DNA from: Hermatobates lingyangjiaoensis | Lineage: Eukaryota > Arthropoda > Insecta > Hemiptera > Hermatobatidae | DNA length: 64,000 nt | Assembly: GCA_026182355.1 (NCBI GenBank) | Contig: JAPFBL010000035.1 | Coordinates: 186,001-250,000, forward strand | Reading direction: 5' to 3' | Shown here: one piece after another, positions 56,232 to 64,000 of the stretch | Layout: every line of letters begins with the position of its first letter | Position numbering within the stretch: the first letter of the stretch is position 1 | Position numbers and translations under genes: made by a program | The notes under the pieces: model-generated | What the model was told of the DNA's origin: nothing | Database searches by the model: none | The model's input: the letters and a program-made list of their open reading frames with translations, nothing else

Positions 56232-57459
56232 TTAACACATTCCCTGCGAGACCAAATTTTAAAAATTCTACCAATGTACCAGAGGCATTTTGACAAATGA
56301 GTGACACCATTTTACCAATGCACTTTGGCTATTTTTTCAAAATAATAACAACAAATTAAAAATTATGTCATTTTTCGTTCTATTGCATCATATTTCAATC
56401 TATTGCAAATTATTGCATCACTTTTGGCAAAAACTGAGTCATTTCTTGTTATAACGAATGTAATTTTTTATACAAAAGTGATGCATTAGTACGCAATGTT
56501 ACGTAATCGATTTGCATATAAAGCATTGTTTCATAATTTTGACTCATTTTGCCCTCATCTTTCAAGATGGCAGCGTTAAATCAAGAAGAAATAGGAGATT
56601 ATCTCGGTATAAGTGACATGGGTATTGAGGAAGATGGGGAAAATAAAACATCTCAGGATTCTACAAATGAAAATGTAAACAGAGCTCTCTGGACATAATT
56701 TCAAAATCGAACTGCAATTTTGCATATACTGAACAATCTAAGAACAATACCAGCTGTTAATATATCTGCTTAAGTATTTGACCTTTTGGTGGATGAAGAA
56801 ATCATCAATAAGATAGTAAGAGAAACAAACACATATACTCTACAGTGCACCTCTACACAGTCAAATAGAAGATCTTTAGCAAATCCATGGAAACCAACCG
56901 AAAAAGAAGACATTCTGAAATATCTTGGTCTTATCATGTGGATAGGATTGGTTAAGGTAGGAAAGCTAGCGAATTATTGGTCAACAAATACTCTTTACAA
57001 AAATTATGTTGCTTCTAATACCATATACCGAAAAAGACTTCAGACAATTCTTCGTCATATTCATTTTGCAAACAATTAAATAATTGAACCTACCAGTAGA
57101 CTCGCAAGATTAAATTCTTCAAAATTAGTAGCCTTTTGAGAATAATAATTACCTAAAAACTAAAGAAATGAAATTAAACTATGTATTTTCTGACGTCATA
57201 TAGTCAGAACATTATTGCTGGCGGAAAATACCTCATGAGATAAAATTTGACCAAAAAAAGTCGGCTTAAATTTAATCCATATCTTTGCTCAAAAACGTAA
57301 TGAATGTGCCAATAATATTGGCTAGAAAAATTGTTCATATAGAAGATGAATATTGGCTGAATAAATGAAACCAAGTGTGATTCATATATCAAGTGATACG
57401 ACTCTTTCAGAAATGTGGCTGTCACTCACATATGAGTGGCATGGTAGAGAATGTGTTAA
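56232..57459 (+). mobile_element. piggyBac element, internally deleted
   Basis: Flanked by the TTAA target duplication (56232-56235 and 57456-57459). Inverted termini CACATTCCCTGC on the left and CACATTCTCTAC, read inward on the right, match in 10 of 12. The element of about 1.2 kb contains the transposase N-terminal region. A full element of this family would be about twice as long, so the catalytic core (DDD) is deleted. Confidence 0.88.
56567..57110 (+). pseudogene. piggyBac transposase, N-terminal part
   Basis: ATG 56567 begins MAALNQEEIGDYLGISD, with an acidic N-terminus, and meets a stop at about codon 44. After further breaks, the frame 56786-57079 reads LLVDEEIINKIVRETN, then SLANPWKPTEKEDILKYLGL, WIGLVKVGKLANYWS, YRKRLQTILRHIHFANN. 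This is the piggyBac DDE transposase signature (ETN.Y ... W.pt...ei..flGl...mG.v....YWs ... ILR.lHF.dN). The sequence decays after about 57110. Inactive. Confidence 0.85.
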
Positions 57460-57499
57460 ATAATATTTATATTGAGTTTTTTAATCTAAAATAATTAGT

Positions 57500-57750
57500 A
57501 ATATTATGCACAGAAGAGTTAAATGGCTTCAAAATGTTGATGATGTTCTTTGTATTTAACCCAGGAGAGAAAATGTTAAGTTATTTGTTAGTAACTTAAA
57601 TGGCTGACATAAATTCACGATTGAGCTGAAGGGGATGGAACTTTGTCCTTTTTTAATGTTCTTTTGAAGAAGAAAGGGGATGATTTGGAGTTCAGCGTTT
57701 ATAGAAAGCCAACTCATGTGGCTTCTTATATTCATCATTATTCTTCCTGA
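57500..57750 (+). pseudogene. Penelope-like reverse transcriptase palm fragment
   Basis: Plus-strand translation: VKWLQNVDDVLCI (catalytic 'RYVDD' decayed to NVDD), then a region matching 'lN.....I.FT.E', ELKGMELCPFLMFF (where 'FLDV' is expected), then EFSVYRKPTHVASYIHH, the conserved PLE 'VYRKPTHT..YL' motif. Several stops. It lies 40 bases after the piggyBac element and is cut by a second piggyBac end. Confidence 0.8.
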
Positions 57751-57767
57751 ATATGATGATTTGAAAA

Positions 57768-57975
57768 ATTAGTGACACCATTACATATCGGACATTTTTT
57801 CAAAATAATAACAAAAAATTGAAAATTACGTCAGTTTTCGTTCTACTGCATCATATTTCAATATACCGTAAATTAGAAGATATGATTATCATAATATTAA
57901 TGATTTTTAACAATACACGACAATGATCTTTAACATTTTGGCGAAGATGAAGAAAATAAAACATCTCAAAATTAA
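57768..57975 (+). mobile_element. Second piggyBac 5' end (relic)
   Basis: GTGACACCATT...TTTTTTCAAAATAATAACAA...TTTTCGTTCTA-TGCATCATATTTCAAT repeats 56299-56400 in direct orientation. It then jumps to GGCGAAGATGAAGAAAATAAAACATCTCA, the counterpart of 56629-56660. It has lost about 200 bp in between and has no recognisable right end. Confidence 0.75.
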
Positions 57976-58328
57976 AAAAAAAAAGGAAAAAAAGGAACAA
58001 TTAACGATGGAGGTTGAGATTTTAATATTTTTTAATAAGCTGAGACTTATTAGTCTTCTGGGTGGTAGATATGCTCCTGGGCTTAACCTCAATCGTTGAT
58101 TGTTCCTTTTTTTAAATTTATTTTAGTTATTTATTTTTCTACAAGTTATTATTAGTTTTTTAAATTTTATTTCAGTTAACTGTTTTCATTTATTTAATTT
58201 TTATTTGGCTTTTATTTCTTTTATCTTCCTTGTCTCCCCTTCCTCTAAAAGTTGGCTACACTGTTTGAATGATTCTGTTTGAACGCCAAGCCAATCGTTA
58301 TTAATCTTTAGAGCGATTCACATCTATT

Positions 58329-58353
58329 CATGACGACGTGGACATCGAAATAT
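58329..58353 (+). ncRNA. Hammerhead-like motif relic, ATAT family
   Basis: ATGACGA (C3-U4 altered), CGTGGACATC, GAAA, ATAT, A17, then gtagtgagttc as in the copies at 11888 and 12722. Confidence 0.35.
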
Positions 58354-58399
58354 AGTAGTGAGTTCGGTGATTTCTTTTCTGTGTGTTTTTTGAAAATTC

Positions 58400-58635
58400 T
58401 ATTTCATTCAGTTCAAATATTATATTAACTATACAAAGCTGTACATAACTTAGTTCATTCAAGAAGTGATTTTCTTTTCTGATTTGTCAGTAACTGATCC
58501 TGTTTATTTCTCTACTTCATAGTGCGTTAATGGGACTAAGATCTATCCAAAGATCTTAGTCTCATTTCTGAATTTCTTACTTTGTTTAAACGTTGACTTT
58601 TATTTCACTTCTTTATTGTGAAATAAACTTGTTAT

Positions 58636-58687
<52 letters not shown>

Positions 58688-60240
58688 TAGGACATCTCTT
58701 TTTTTGGTATTCTCATTTTTCAGAAATAAAAAGTTCGTTAATTATTAATTAATTATAATTATTAATTAAACTATTAATAAGTTCATTATTTTTTGGATAA
58801 ACTATCTCTAGAGGTGATAAATTAGGTGGACATTATAATCCCTAAATTTGTAAGATGGTTTCTTATAAAAGAAGGCTTATTTTCATCTCTTCGGATTAGG
58901 TAATTTGGTTCAATTTGTTGTTAATGTAAATATAATTTAGATGATGTATTAATTAATGGCTTATATAATCATAGAAAGATTTAAAGATGTCTGATTATGA
59001 AATTTATTTGAAAATACAAAGTTAATTGTATATTTTGGAGGGTATCATGAAGTGATGGAAAAGCAGTTCATGTATTGGGGCATATTTGAACACGCCTCCA
59101 ACTTCCACCTCATCCAACGTTCATATCTCCGAGCTATTTGTGTTTACTTATCAATTCAACCTATGGCATATAATAATATCTCCATTGATAATCCTCTTAT
59201 TGTGTATTCAAATTTAAAATTAATTAGGATTATTTTAATGCGAAATAGAAATTCATGTTGTGATATTCAAATTTTAAACATCAGATCAAACTTGTGATGG
59301 GTTAGAATTCCTTATTCTTAGGTAATATCCTCTGTTTTCATTTGAAATGGTCAGGTTAACAACCTGAGAATTTTAAAAATTTAAGTAAATTTAAAATATA
59401 ATAGACAATCAAAAGCCACCTTACTCCACGCTAAAATTTAACATATTACATTTTACAATCGATTAGGAGGAGTTCTATAAGATGAGAATTATAAAATGAG
59501 TAACATTAACACTTGTATAAATCTTTTAATTTACCAATTGCATTTTGTATAAATTTCATCAGAGAAGAAAACATGACTAACATGTTAATGAGATAATATT
59601 AATTAAATTACTAACACAATGTTAGGCATTAGTTAGATAGTTAAATAAATTGCAGATTTGCTTCACTTAACATTTGAGAAACATTATAAAAACATAATAA
59701 ACAGAAGCAAAAAAAAGTGCTACTTTGCCCAATACATTCATTTTATATGATATAAGTGGTTATGTAAGTTTTTTTGGAATAATATATTAAAGGAAAAATT
59801 TTCCAATAAACAATTTATTATTAATCTATTTTAAAAAGAAATTGAATAAACTAATGATACTGATATCTCAAAATTAAAAAGGAATGAGTAAAATAAATCC
59901 ATGTTGATATCTGTAATTAATAGGTTCTTTTAAGATTATATTAAACCCAAAATGAAGTAATTAAAAAATAATGATATTTTTGTTACTTTAAAACAACGGC
60001 ATTTTTATGTTAGACTATTTACAAAGGCAATATTAAGCAGGAAATTTTAAAATTCTACAATAATAAGAGAGTGTAGAAGAAATAGTACTTGTTTTGAAAT
60101 TATATTACATTTTCCACGATGCAATATTTCAGAAAATTTTAGAAAAGGAATGAGAATATCATTTTTCTGTCAAATTTAAGCATGTAAGTAAACCAGATGT
60201 GTATTGGAATATATTAATTTTTGTATATTTTAAAGCGCAT
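58400..60240. other. AT-rich sequence without a recognisable gene
   Basis: Includes an (AT)n tract at about 58637-58682 and a deleted AGATCT-family palindrome (gactaagatctatccaaagatcttagtc) at 58532-58560. An 81-codon frame at 59052-59297 is slightly coding-like but unrecognised. Confidence 0.45.
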
Positions 60241-60246
60241 GTATAG

Positions 60247-60927
60247 CTATACAAAGGCATTTGAGTGTATTGTGTGTCTCAATATGTGTGGTGTGGAAAT
60301 TGGAGTAACTGGTGTGAATGTGATATATGTGTGTGGCATAAAGGTTGGGTTATGCAGTATGGGATATAAGTGTATTGAATATGTATGATTATATGGTTTT
60401 TTGTTGTATGTATGAGTATGTGGTGTAAGGTGTGTTGAATGTGGTATGGGTGTAAGGTGTGTTGAATGTGGTATGGGTGTAAGGTGTGTTGAATGTGGTA
60501 TGGGTGTAAGGTGTGTTGAATGTGGTATGGGTGTGTAATGTGTGTTTGTTGATGGTGGATAGGGGAGTGTGAAGGGTGTGTGATGTGATATTGGGTGTAA
60601 GGTGTGTTGAGTGTGGTGCATGTGATGTGTGGAAGGTCAGTGTATATATATATATGTGGTGTAAGGTGTGTTGTGTGTGTTGTGTGTTCTTTGTTGTTGG
60701 TGAAGGCGAGTGTGAATGTGTGTGGATGTATATAGGTGCGAGGCAAGGTGCAGTGGGTGGGTGGTGCTGTGATGTGTGGAGGTCCAGTTTATAGTATAAA
60801 TATATATAGGTGTGGTAGGTGAATGTTTGTGTTGTATGGTGAAGGCGGAGTGTGAATGGGTGTGGATGTATATAGTGCGAGGTCAAGGTGCAGTGGGTGG
60901 GTGGTGCAGTGATGTGTGGAGGTCCAG

Positions 60928-60994
<67 letters not shown>

Positions 60995-61420
60995 CTTTGT
61001 TGTATGGTGAAGGCGGAGTATGAATGGGTGTGGATGTATATAGTGCGAGGTCAAGGTGCAGTGGGTGGGTGGTGCAGTAGTGGTTGCTGGGTTTCTAATG
61101 TGGTAGTGTGGACTGAGTGCATGGATGTATGGTCTGGGGGTGAAGTGGTGGGTATGTATTGCGTCTTGGTTTTTGATATGATGGGTAGGTACAGTAGTGA
61201 TGTCGAGTAAAATTTGTACATGATTTGGTGTTGATTTGGAGGTGATTGTACAAGTATATTATAGGCCTAGGGATGGTATAGTGACTGGTGTGTAAGGGTG
61301 TGATATATATTGATGGAGAGGTGGGTTATGTAGTTCGATAAGGTTTGGGTGGGTGTGAGAGTGAAGATTGATGGTGAAGGTAGAATGTGGTGGAGGAGTT
61401 ATGCTGGAGATATGCACCTA
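60247..61420 (+). repeat. GT-skewed minisatellite region
   Basis: The plus strand is nearly devoid of C for over a kilobase. It holds 4 x 27 bp (gtgtaaggtgtgttgaatgt...) at 60423-60530. It also has three copies of a unit of about 140-165 bp (gtgaaggcggagtgtgaatg ... gtgggtgggtggtgcag ... ggaggtccagtatata) at about 60698, 60838 and 61006, separated by (AT)n/(GT)n tracts (60929-60991). Long minus frames (221 and 155 codons, Thr/His/Pro-rich) are artefacts of the repeat. Confidence 0.85.
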
Positions 61421-61901
61421 CTCGTGTTTGGAGAAATGGCATCAGTCAAAAAGTATTTGCTTCTGTCTCTTTGTAACTGTATGACTGAGAGACAAAGGGT
61501 CCTCATTTAAAAACAAAACAAGTGCAGTTAGCATGCGTGATGTGCCTTGAAAGGTGGCATGTGTAGTGGTTTGTGAGGAGTGGTGGGTATGATGGTGTAT
61601 TTGGGTGGTGTGGTACAGCAGAGTAAATGGTTTATCCATCTTTTCATGGCCTTGACCTTGGTCTTGACCAGCTTTAACATAATTTGGGTGGTTTCTCGTT
61701 ACATGTCGATTAGTTTCCAAGCCACAATGTGTCAAGTTAGTTCGCTTTATCGTGACAGTCCTGGTGCTAAGATACATAAATAAATCATAATATAGTTGAA
61801 CTTTAGAGGTGAAAGTGGTGTGATATTTAGTTGGGTTGAAGATGGGTAGTGTAGGTGGTATACTGATTCTGTGGTGTCAGAGTCAGAGTATCAGTTGTAC
61901 T

Positions 61902-61936
61902 CTAACAAAAACCACTTGTTTTGCTTGGAAGATCTT
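61902..61936 (+). ncRNA. Hammerhead-like motif relic, AGATCT family
   Basis: CTAACAA, extra A, AACCAC...GCTT, GGAAGATCTT; stem I and core are damaged. It marks the left edge of a PLE fragment. Confidence 0.3.
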
Positions 61937-61969
61937 AAGTCATTTTTTTGATTTCTTAAGAAATCAAAA

Positions 61970-62240
61970 TTCCTCTCGTTGGATAATACTAGTACCTTGC
62001 ACAAGCATTTCTCTGGTTAATTGTATATTGTGCTTTTCCTGGGCATGTGTTTTTGGAGCGCCAGCAGCCAAATGAAGGGTTTAATGTTCTGGAGAGCTTT
62101 GTTATAGTCAACCCGATGTACTTTGAGGGCAGGTTCTTACATTCACCTGTAGTACAAGTATACTCGTACACCAAGTGACTACTTCGAAGCTCCTGGGTAT
62201 TCTTCTTTAGACTGTTTCTTAGAAGAAAGTTATGTGTTTT
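61970..62240 (-). pseudogene. PLE GIY-YIG endonuclease, minus-strand copy
   Basis: Minus strand: LRSSHLVYEYTCTTGEC, then LPSKYIGLTITKLSR, and after a frameshift the FGCWRS...CPGKAQ region. VYEYTC and KYIGLT are the GIY and YIG strands, CxxxxxC spacing is as in the copy at 49199, and LSR carries the conserved Arg. It is closely related to, but distinct from, the 49199 family (SHLVYEYTC versus NVVYRYNC). Confidence 0.8.
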
Positions 62241-62282
62241 TCTGTTCTTGTAATATATTACAAGTAATATTACTTGTAATCT

Positions 62283-62548
62283 CCAGGAGATTAACCCTTC
62301 ATTTGGCTGCTGGCGCTTCAAAGACACATGTCCAGGAAAAGCACAATGTACAATTAACAAGAGAAATGCTTGTGCAAGGTACTAGTATTATCCAACGAGA
62401 GGAAAATGTTTATAAACTGCATATTTTAGAGGCTTTATACATTAAAGAAAGAAACCCCTCAATTAATCTTCAGGTGAAAGAAATGTTCGTCATTCCAACA
62501 AACAAGAACATAGAGCCCAAAATGAAATGGAATAAGAACGAAAACTGA
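62283..62548 (+). pseudogene. PLE GIY-YIG endonuclease C-terminal half, plus-strand copy
   Basis: SRRLTLHLAAGASKTHVQ, then LHILEALYIKERNPSINLQ: the conserved Arg, the catalytic Glu (ILEAL) and Asn (PSIN) of the nuclease. Segment 62292-62400 is the inverted repeat of 61970-62080, so the PLE again forms a head-to-head foldback. The N-terminal GIY/YIG strands are absent on this strand. The stop lies at 62546-62548. Confidence 0.8.
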
Positions 62549-62554
62549 AACCTG

Positions 62555-62630
62555 TACTCTGATTGACCAATAAGTCAAGTTTATTGGACCAATCAGAAAT
62601 CACATCCACTAAGGAAGTTTATATAAGCAT
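62555..62630 (+). promoter_or_regulatory. CCAAT/TATA promoter-like sequence in PLE pseudo-LTR
   Basis: GACCAAT at about 62567 and GGACCAATCAG at about 62588, then TTTATATAAGCATCC at about 62619. The hammerhead-like motif begins some 27 bases later. The CCAAT-TATATAAG-motif order is the same as in the tandem array. Confidence 0.45.
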
Positions 62631-62651
62631 CCTTCCAGATGAAGATTTTAC

Positions 62652-62685
62652 CTGACTATGATCAAAGTAATTATGGTCGAAAGCT
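62652..62685 (+). ncRNA. Hammerhead-like motif, AGCT type
   Basis: CTGACTA (G8 changed to T), extra T, stem II GATC...GGTC around an 11-base loop, GAAA, palindrome AGCT, C17, GCATG. It is preceded by ccagatgaaga, which may be the original 5' core displaced by a small insertion. Confidence 0.4.
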
Positions 62686-62689
62686 CGCA

Positions 62690-63150
62690 TGAATTGATGT
62701 CCCTTGGACAATTGATGTGGAAGCTCCAACCACAAGATAGAAGAATCGCCCGCAAGATCGAGGCCACCAGCTCAAAAATCGTGAGAGCAGAAGCTGCTGC
62801 TACTTTTAACAGTATTTGCATACAAAGAACGATTTGCATAGTCGATTTATGCACAAATATATATCATATAGAATTTATATATAATACTCATAATTTACCT
62901 ATATATATATAATATGTAAATATATATATTCCTTGATAATTATATGATCAACATATATAAATATATTTGCGATGGCCTAAAATCGACAGCAAATCTTCTT
63001 TAGTATTGCAAATACAAGTTGTGTAATTTAAAGTTATATATATATATATATATATATATACTTTTTCGATGAAAATAATATCCGAAATGGACAAATACAG
63101 TTCAATGTACATAAAGAAACATAGAGAAATTAAAAACACACACTTAAAGT
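62690..63150. other. No gene recognised
   Basis: An 84-codon frame runs through the presumed PLE 5' region (62658-62912) without a recognised domain; (AT)n occurs at 63038-63060. Confidence 0.4.
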
Positions 63151-63153
63151 CTC

Positions 63154-63179
63154 TAATTTTCGGTTGAACCGTCTTCAGG
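63154..63179 (-). ncRNA. Hammerhead-like motif, AATT type
   Basis: Minus strand: CTC, CTGAAGA, extra C, stem II GGTT-CA-AACC, GAAA, AATT, A17, GAGA. Stem I is 4 bp (TCTC/GAGA). Stem II differs from the 48221 family member by paired changes (GGAT/ATCC versus GGTT/AACC), a compensatory substitution supporting the fold. Confidence 0.6.
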
Positions 63180-63514
63180 AGAGATAAGAGAGGGAAACCA
63201 AGCGCACTGGTACAGAGACGGTTGGAGACTAATAATGTTGCCACATATGTGCTCGGTCACAGAGAATAAGGTAGACAATAATCAATTTAAGATTAAAATA
63301 AAAATAGGAATATGAAAAATAATAGTCAACACAAAAACAAATAAAATAATAAAAACTGAGGGATGAACAGAAGAAATTATACATAAATAAAAATTATGGA
63401 CTAAGGTTTAATAAAAAATACAGAATAAAACTCAAAATAAATGAAAAATATATAAGATAAAAGATAAAAACTAGATGCAGAGAGAAAAAACTAATACAAT
63501 GAAGCATTATCTCT

Positions 63515-63871
63515 TCATTGGTTGCATTGAGCAACCAAATATGGGCTTCTTCGGAGGCTCGGAGAGTTTGGTGAGAGGCTCGGAAGTCCGTGGCTATTAG
63601 CATGTATGGCGATGGGAAGATGGGAATGGTTGTTGACTGAAGCTCTGTGATTGTTCATACGGAGACTAAGCTTGGTGGATGCTTGGCCTACGTAAAACGA
63701 ATCACACTTGGTACACTCAAAACGGTACACACAGTTCTTGGAGGTACACGAGCAGTCAATCGAAACAGGATAGTGTGTGTTATGGGAGGGAGCTGTGAAG
63801 TGTGGTTGGGGGTTGATAATCGGACAGGTTAGGCAACCTCGACGTCCGCACAGTTTCGCTCCCGATGGCAA
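63515..63871 (-). pseudogene. PLE linker zinc motif and GIY-YIG domain, partial
   Basis: Minus frame: CGRRGCLTCPII near residues 8-19 is the Cys motif that precedes the nuclease in PLEs. After a variable stretch come CTSKNCVYRFECTKCDSFYVGQASTKLSLRM in pieces: CVYRFEC is the GIY strand, FYVG the YIG strand, and LSLRMNNHR holds the conserved Arg and His. The catalytic Glu/Asn half is missing or frameshifted (the next segment reads SLRASEEAHIWLL in another frame). It belongs to the same family as 22140-22245 and the loop-proximal part of 46992-48255. Confidence 0.85.
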
Positions 63872-64000
63872 ATAGTTAGCCCTCGTGGAGGTTAGATTCT
63901 TGTGGGAGAGAAAATTGTCAAGGTTGGGAGAGCGTCTGTAGGATAGGCGTGGAGGATTAGGAAAGGTACCAGTGCGCTTGGTTTCCCTCTCTTATCTCTA

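Larger units (their letters stand above)
63154..64000. repeat. Foldback PLE end (AATT family), open at the window edge
   Basis: The left end 63176-63216 (gagataagagagggaaacc, then aagcgcactgg) recurs in reverse complement at 63964-64000, the last bases of the window, so the right arm continues beyond it. Inside lie an A-rich simple stretch (63280-63500) and a GIY-YIG fragment. The left motif 63154-63179 (minus) is intact. Confidence 0.8.

Noticed and set aside
60279..61054. Long minus-strand frames of 155-221 codons rich in Thr, His and Pro
   Set aside because: They are translations of the GT-rich minisatellites; two overlap in different frames with the same repeated peptide pattern. Not a gene.

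Overview
This window is animal DNA: AT-rich, intron-bearing and dominated by decayed transposons and microsatellites. The only host gene I can prove is an animal haem peroxidase, seen as two consecutive minus-strand exons (27533-27703, then 23142-23309) that splice in phase across a 4.2 kb intron. Large numbers of Penelope-like retroelement (PLE) pieces, a piggyBac element, a Helentron-like element, a non-LTR retrotransposon fossil and a tRNA-derived SINE fit an invertebrate, possibly an arthropod or mollusc. I cannot name the species.

Layout. 1-23 kb: AT-rich intergenic DNA with one SINE (about 1.33-1.55 kb), a PLE reverse-transcriptase fragment (4.2-4.6 kb), many short foldback repeats flanked by (AT)n, and a block with many forkhead-type motifs (8.67-9.11 kb). 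23-28 kb: the peroxidase exons and intron. 28-29.2 kb: Helentron-like element with an internal tandem repeat. 33-37 kb: foldback repeats. 38.7-40.6 kb: dead non-LTR retrotransposon. 44.5 kb: four forkhead motifs in 51 bp. 47-55.5 kb: the PLE-dense core, with a 1.26 kb foldback, a PLE reverse transcriptase/GIY-YIG element inside an 840 bp inverted repeat, and a tandem array of about 637 bp units with an inverted terminal arm. 56.2-57.5 kb: piggyBac element with TTAA ends, then a PLE RT fragment and a second piggyBac end. 60.2-61.4 kb: strongly GT-skewed minisatellites. 62-64 kb: further PLE GIY-YIG fragments and inverted repeats.

The unifying signal is a small RNA motif found about 30 times on both strands in at least eight sequence families: CTGANGA, one extra base, a stem II hairpin, GAAA, then a short palindrome (ACGT, ACGCGT, AATT, AGATCT, AGGCCT, ACATGT, AGCT, ATAT) and a short closing stem I. 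This is the shape expected of hammerhead ribozymes with a diminished stem III, which are known from Penelope-like elements and reported to cleave as dimers. Here the motif sits just downstream of TATA-like boxes and, in one copy, directly before the PLE start codon. Four copies lie in the tandem array, so a transcript of that array could in principle be cut into 612-637 nt monomers, as in retrozymes. Activity is inferred, not shown.
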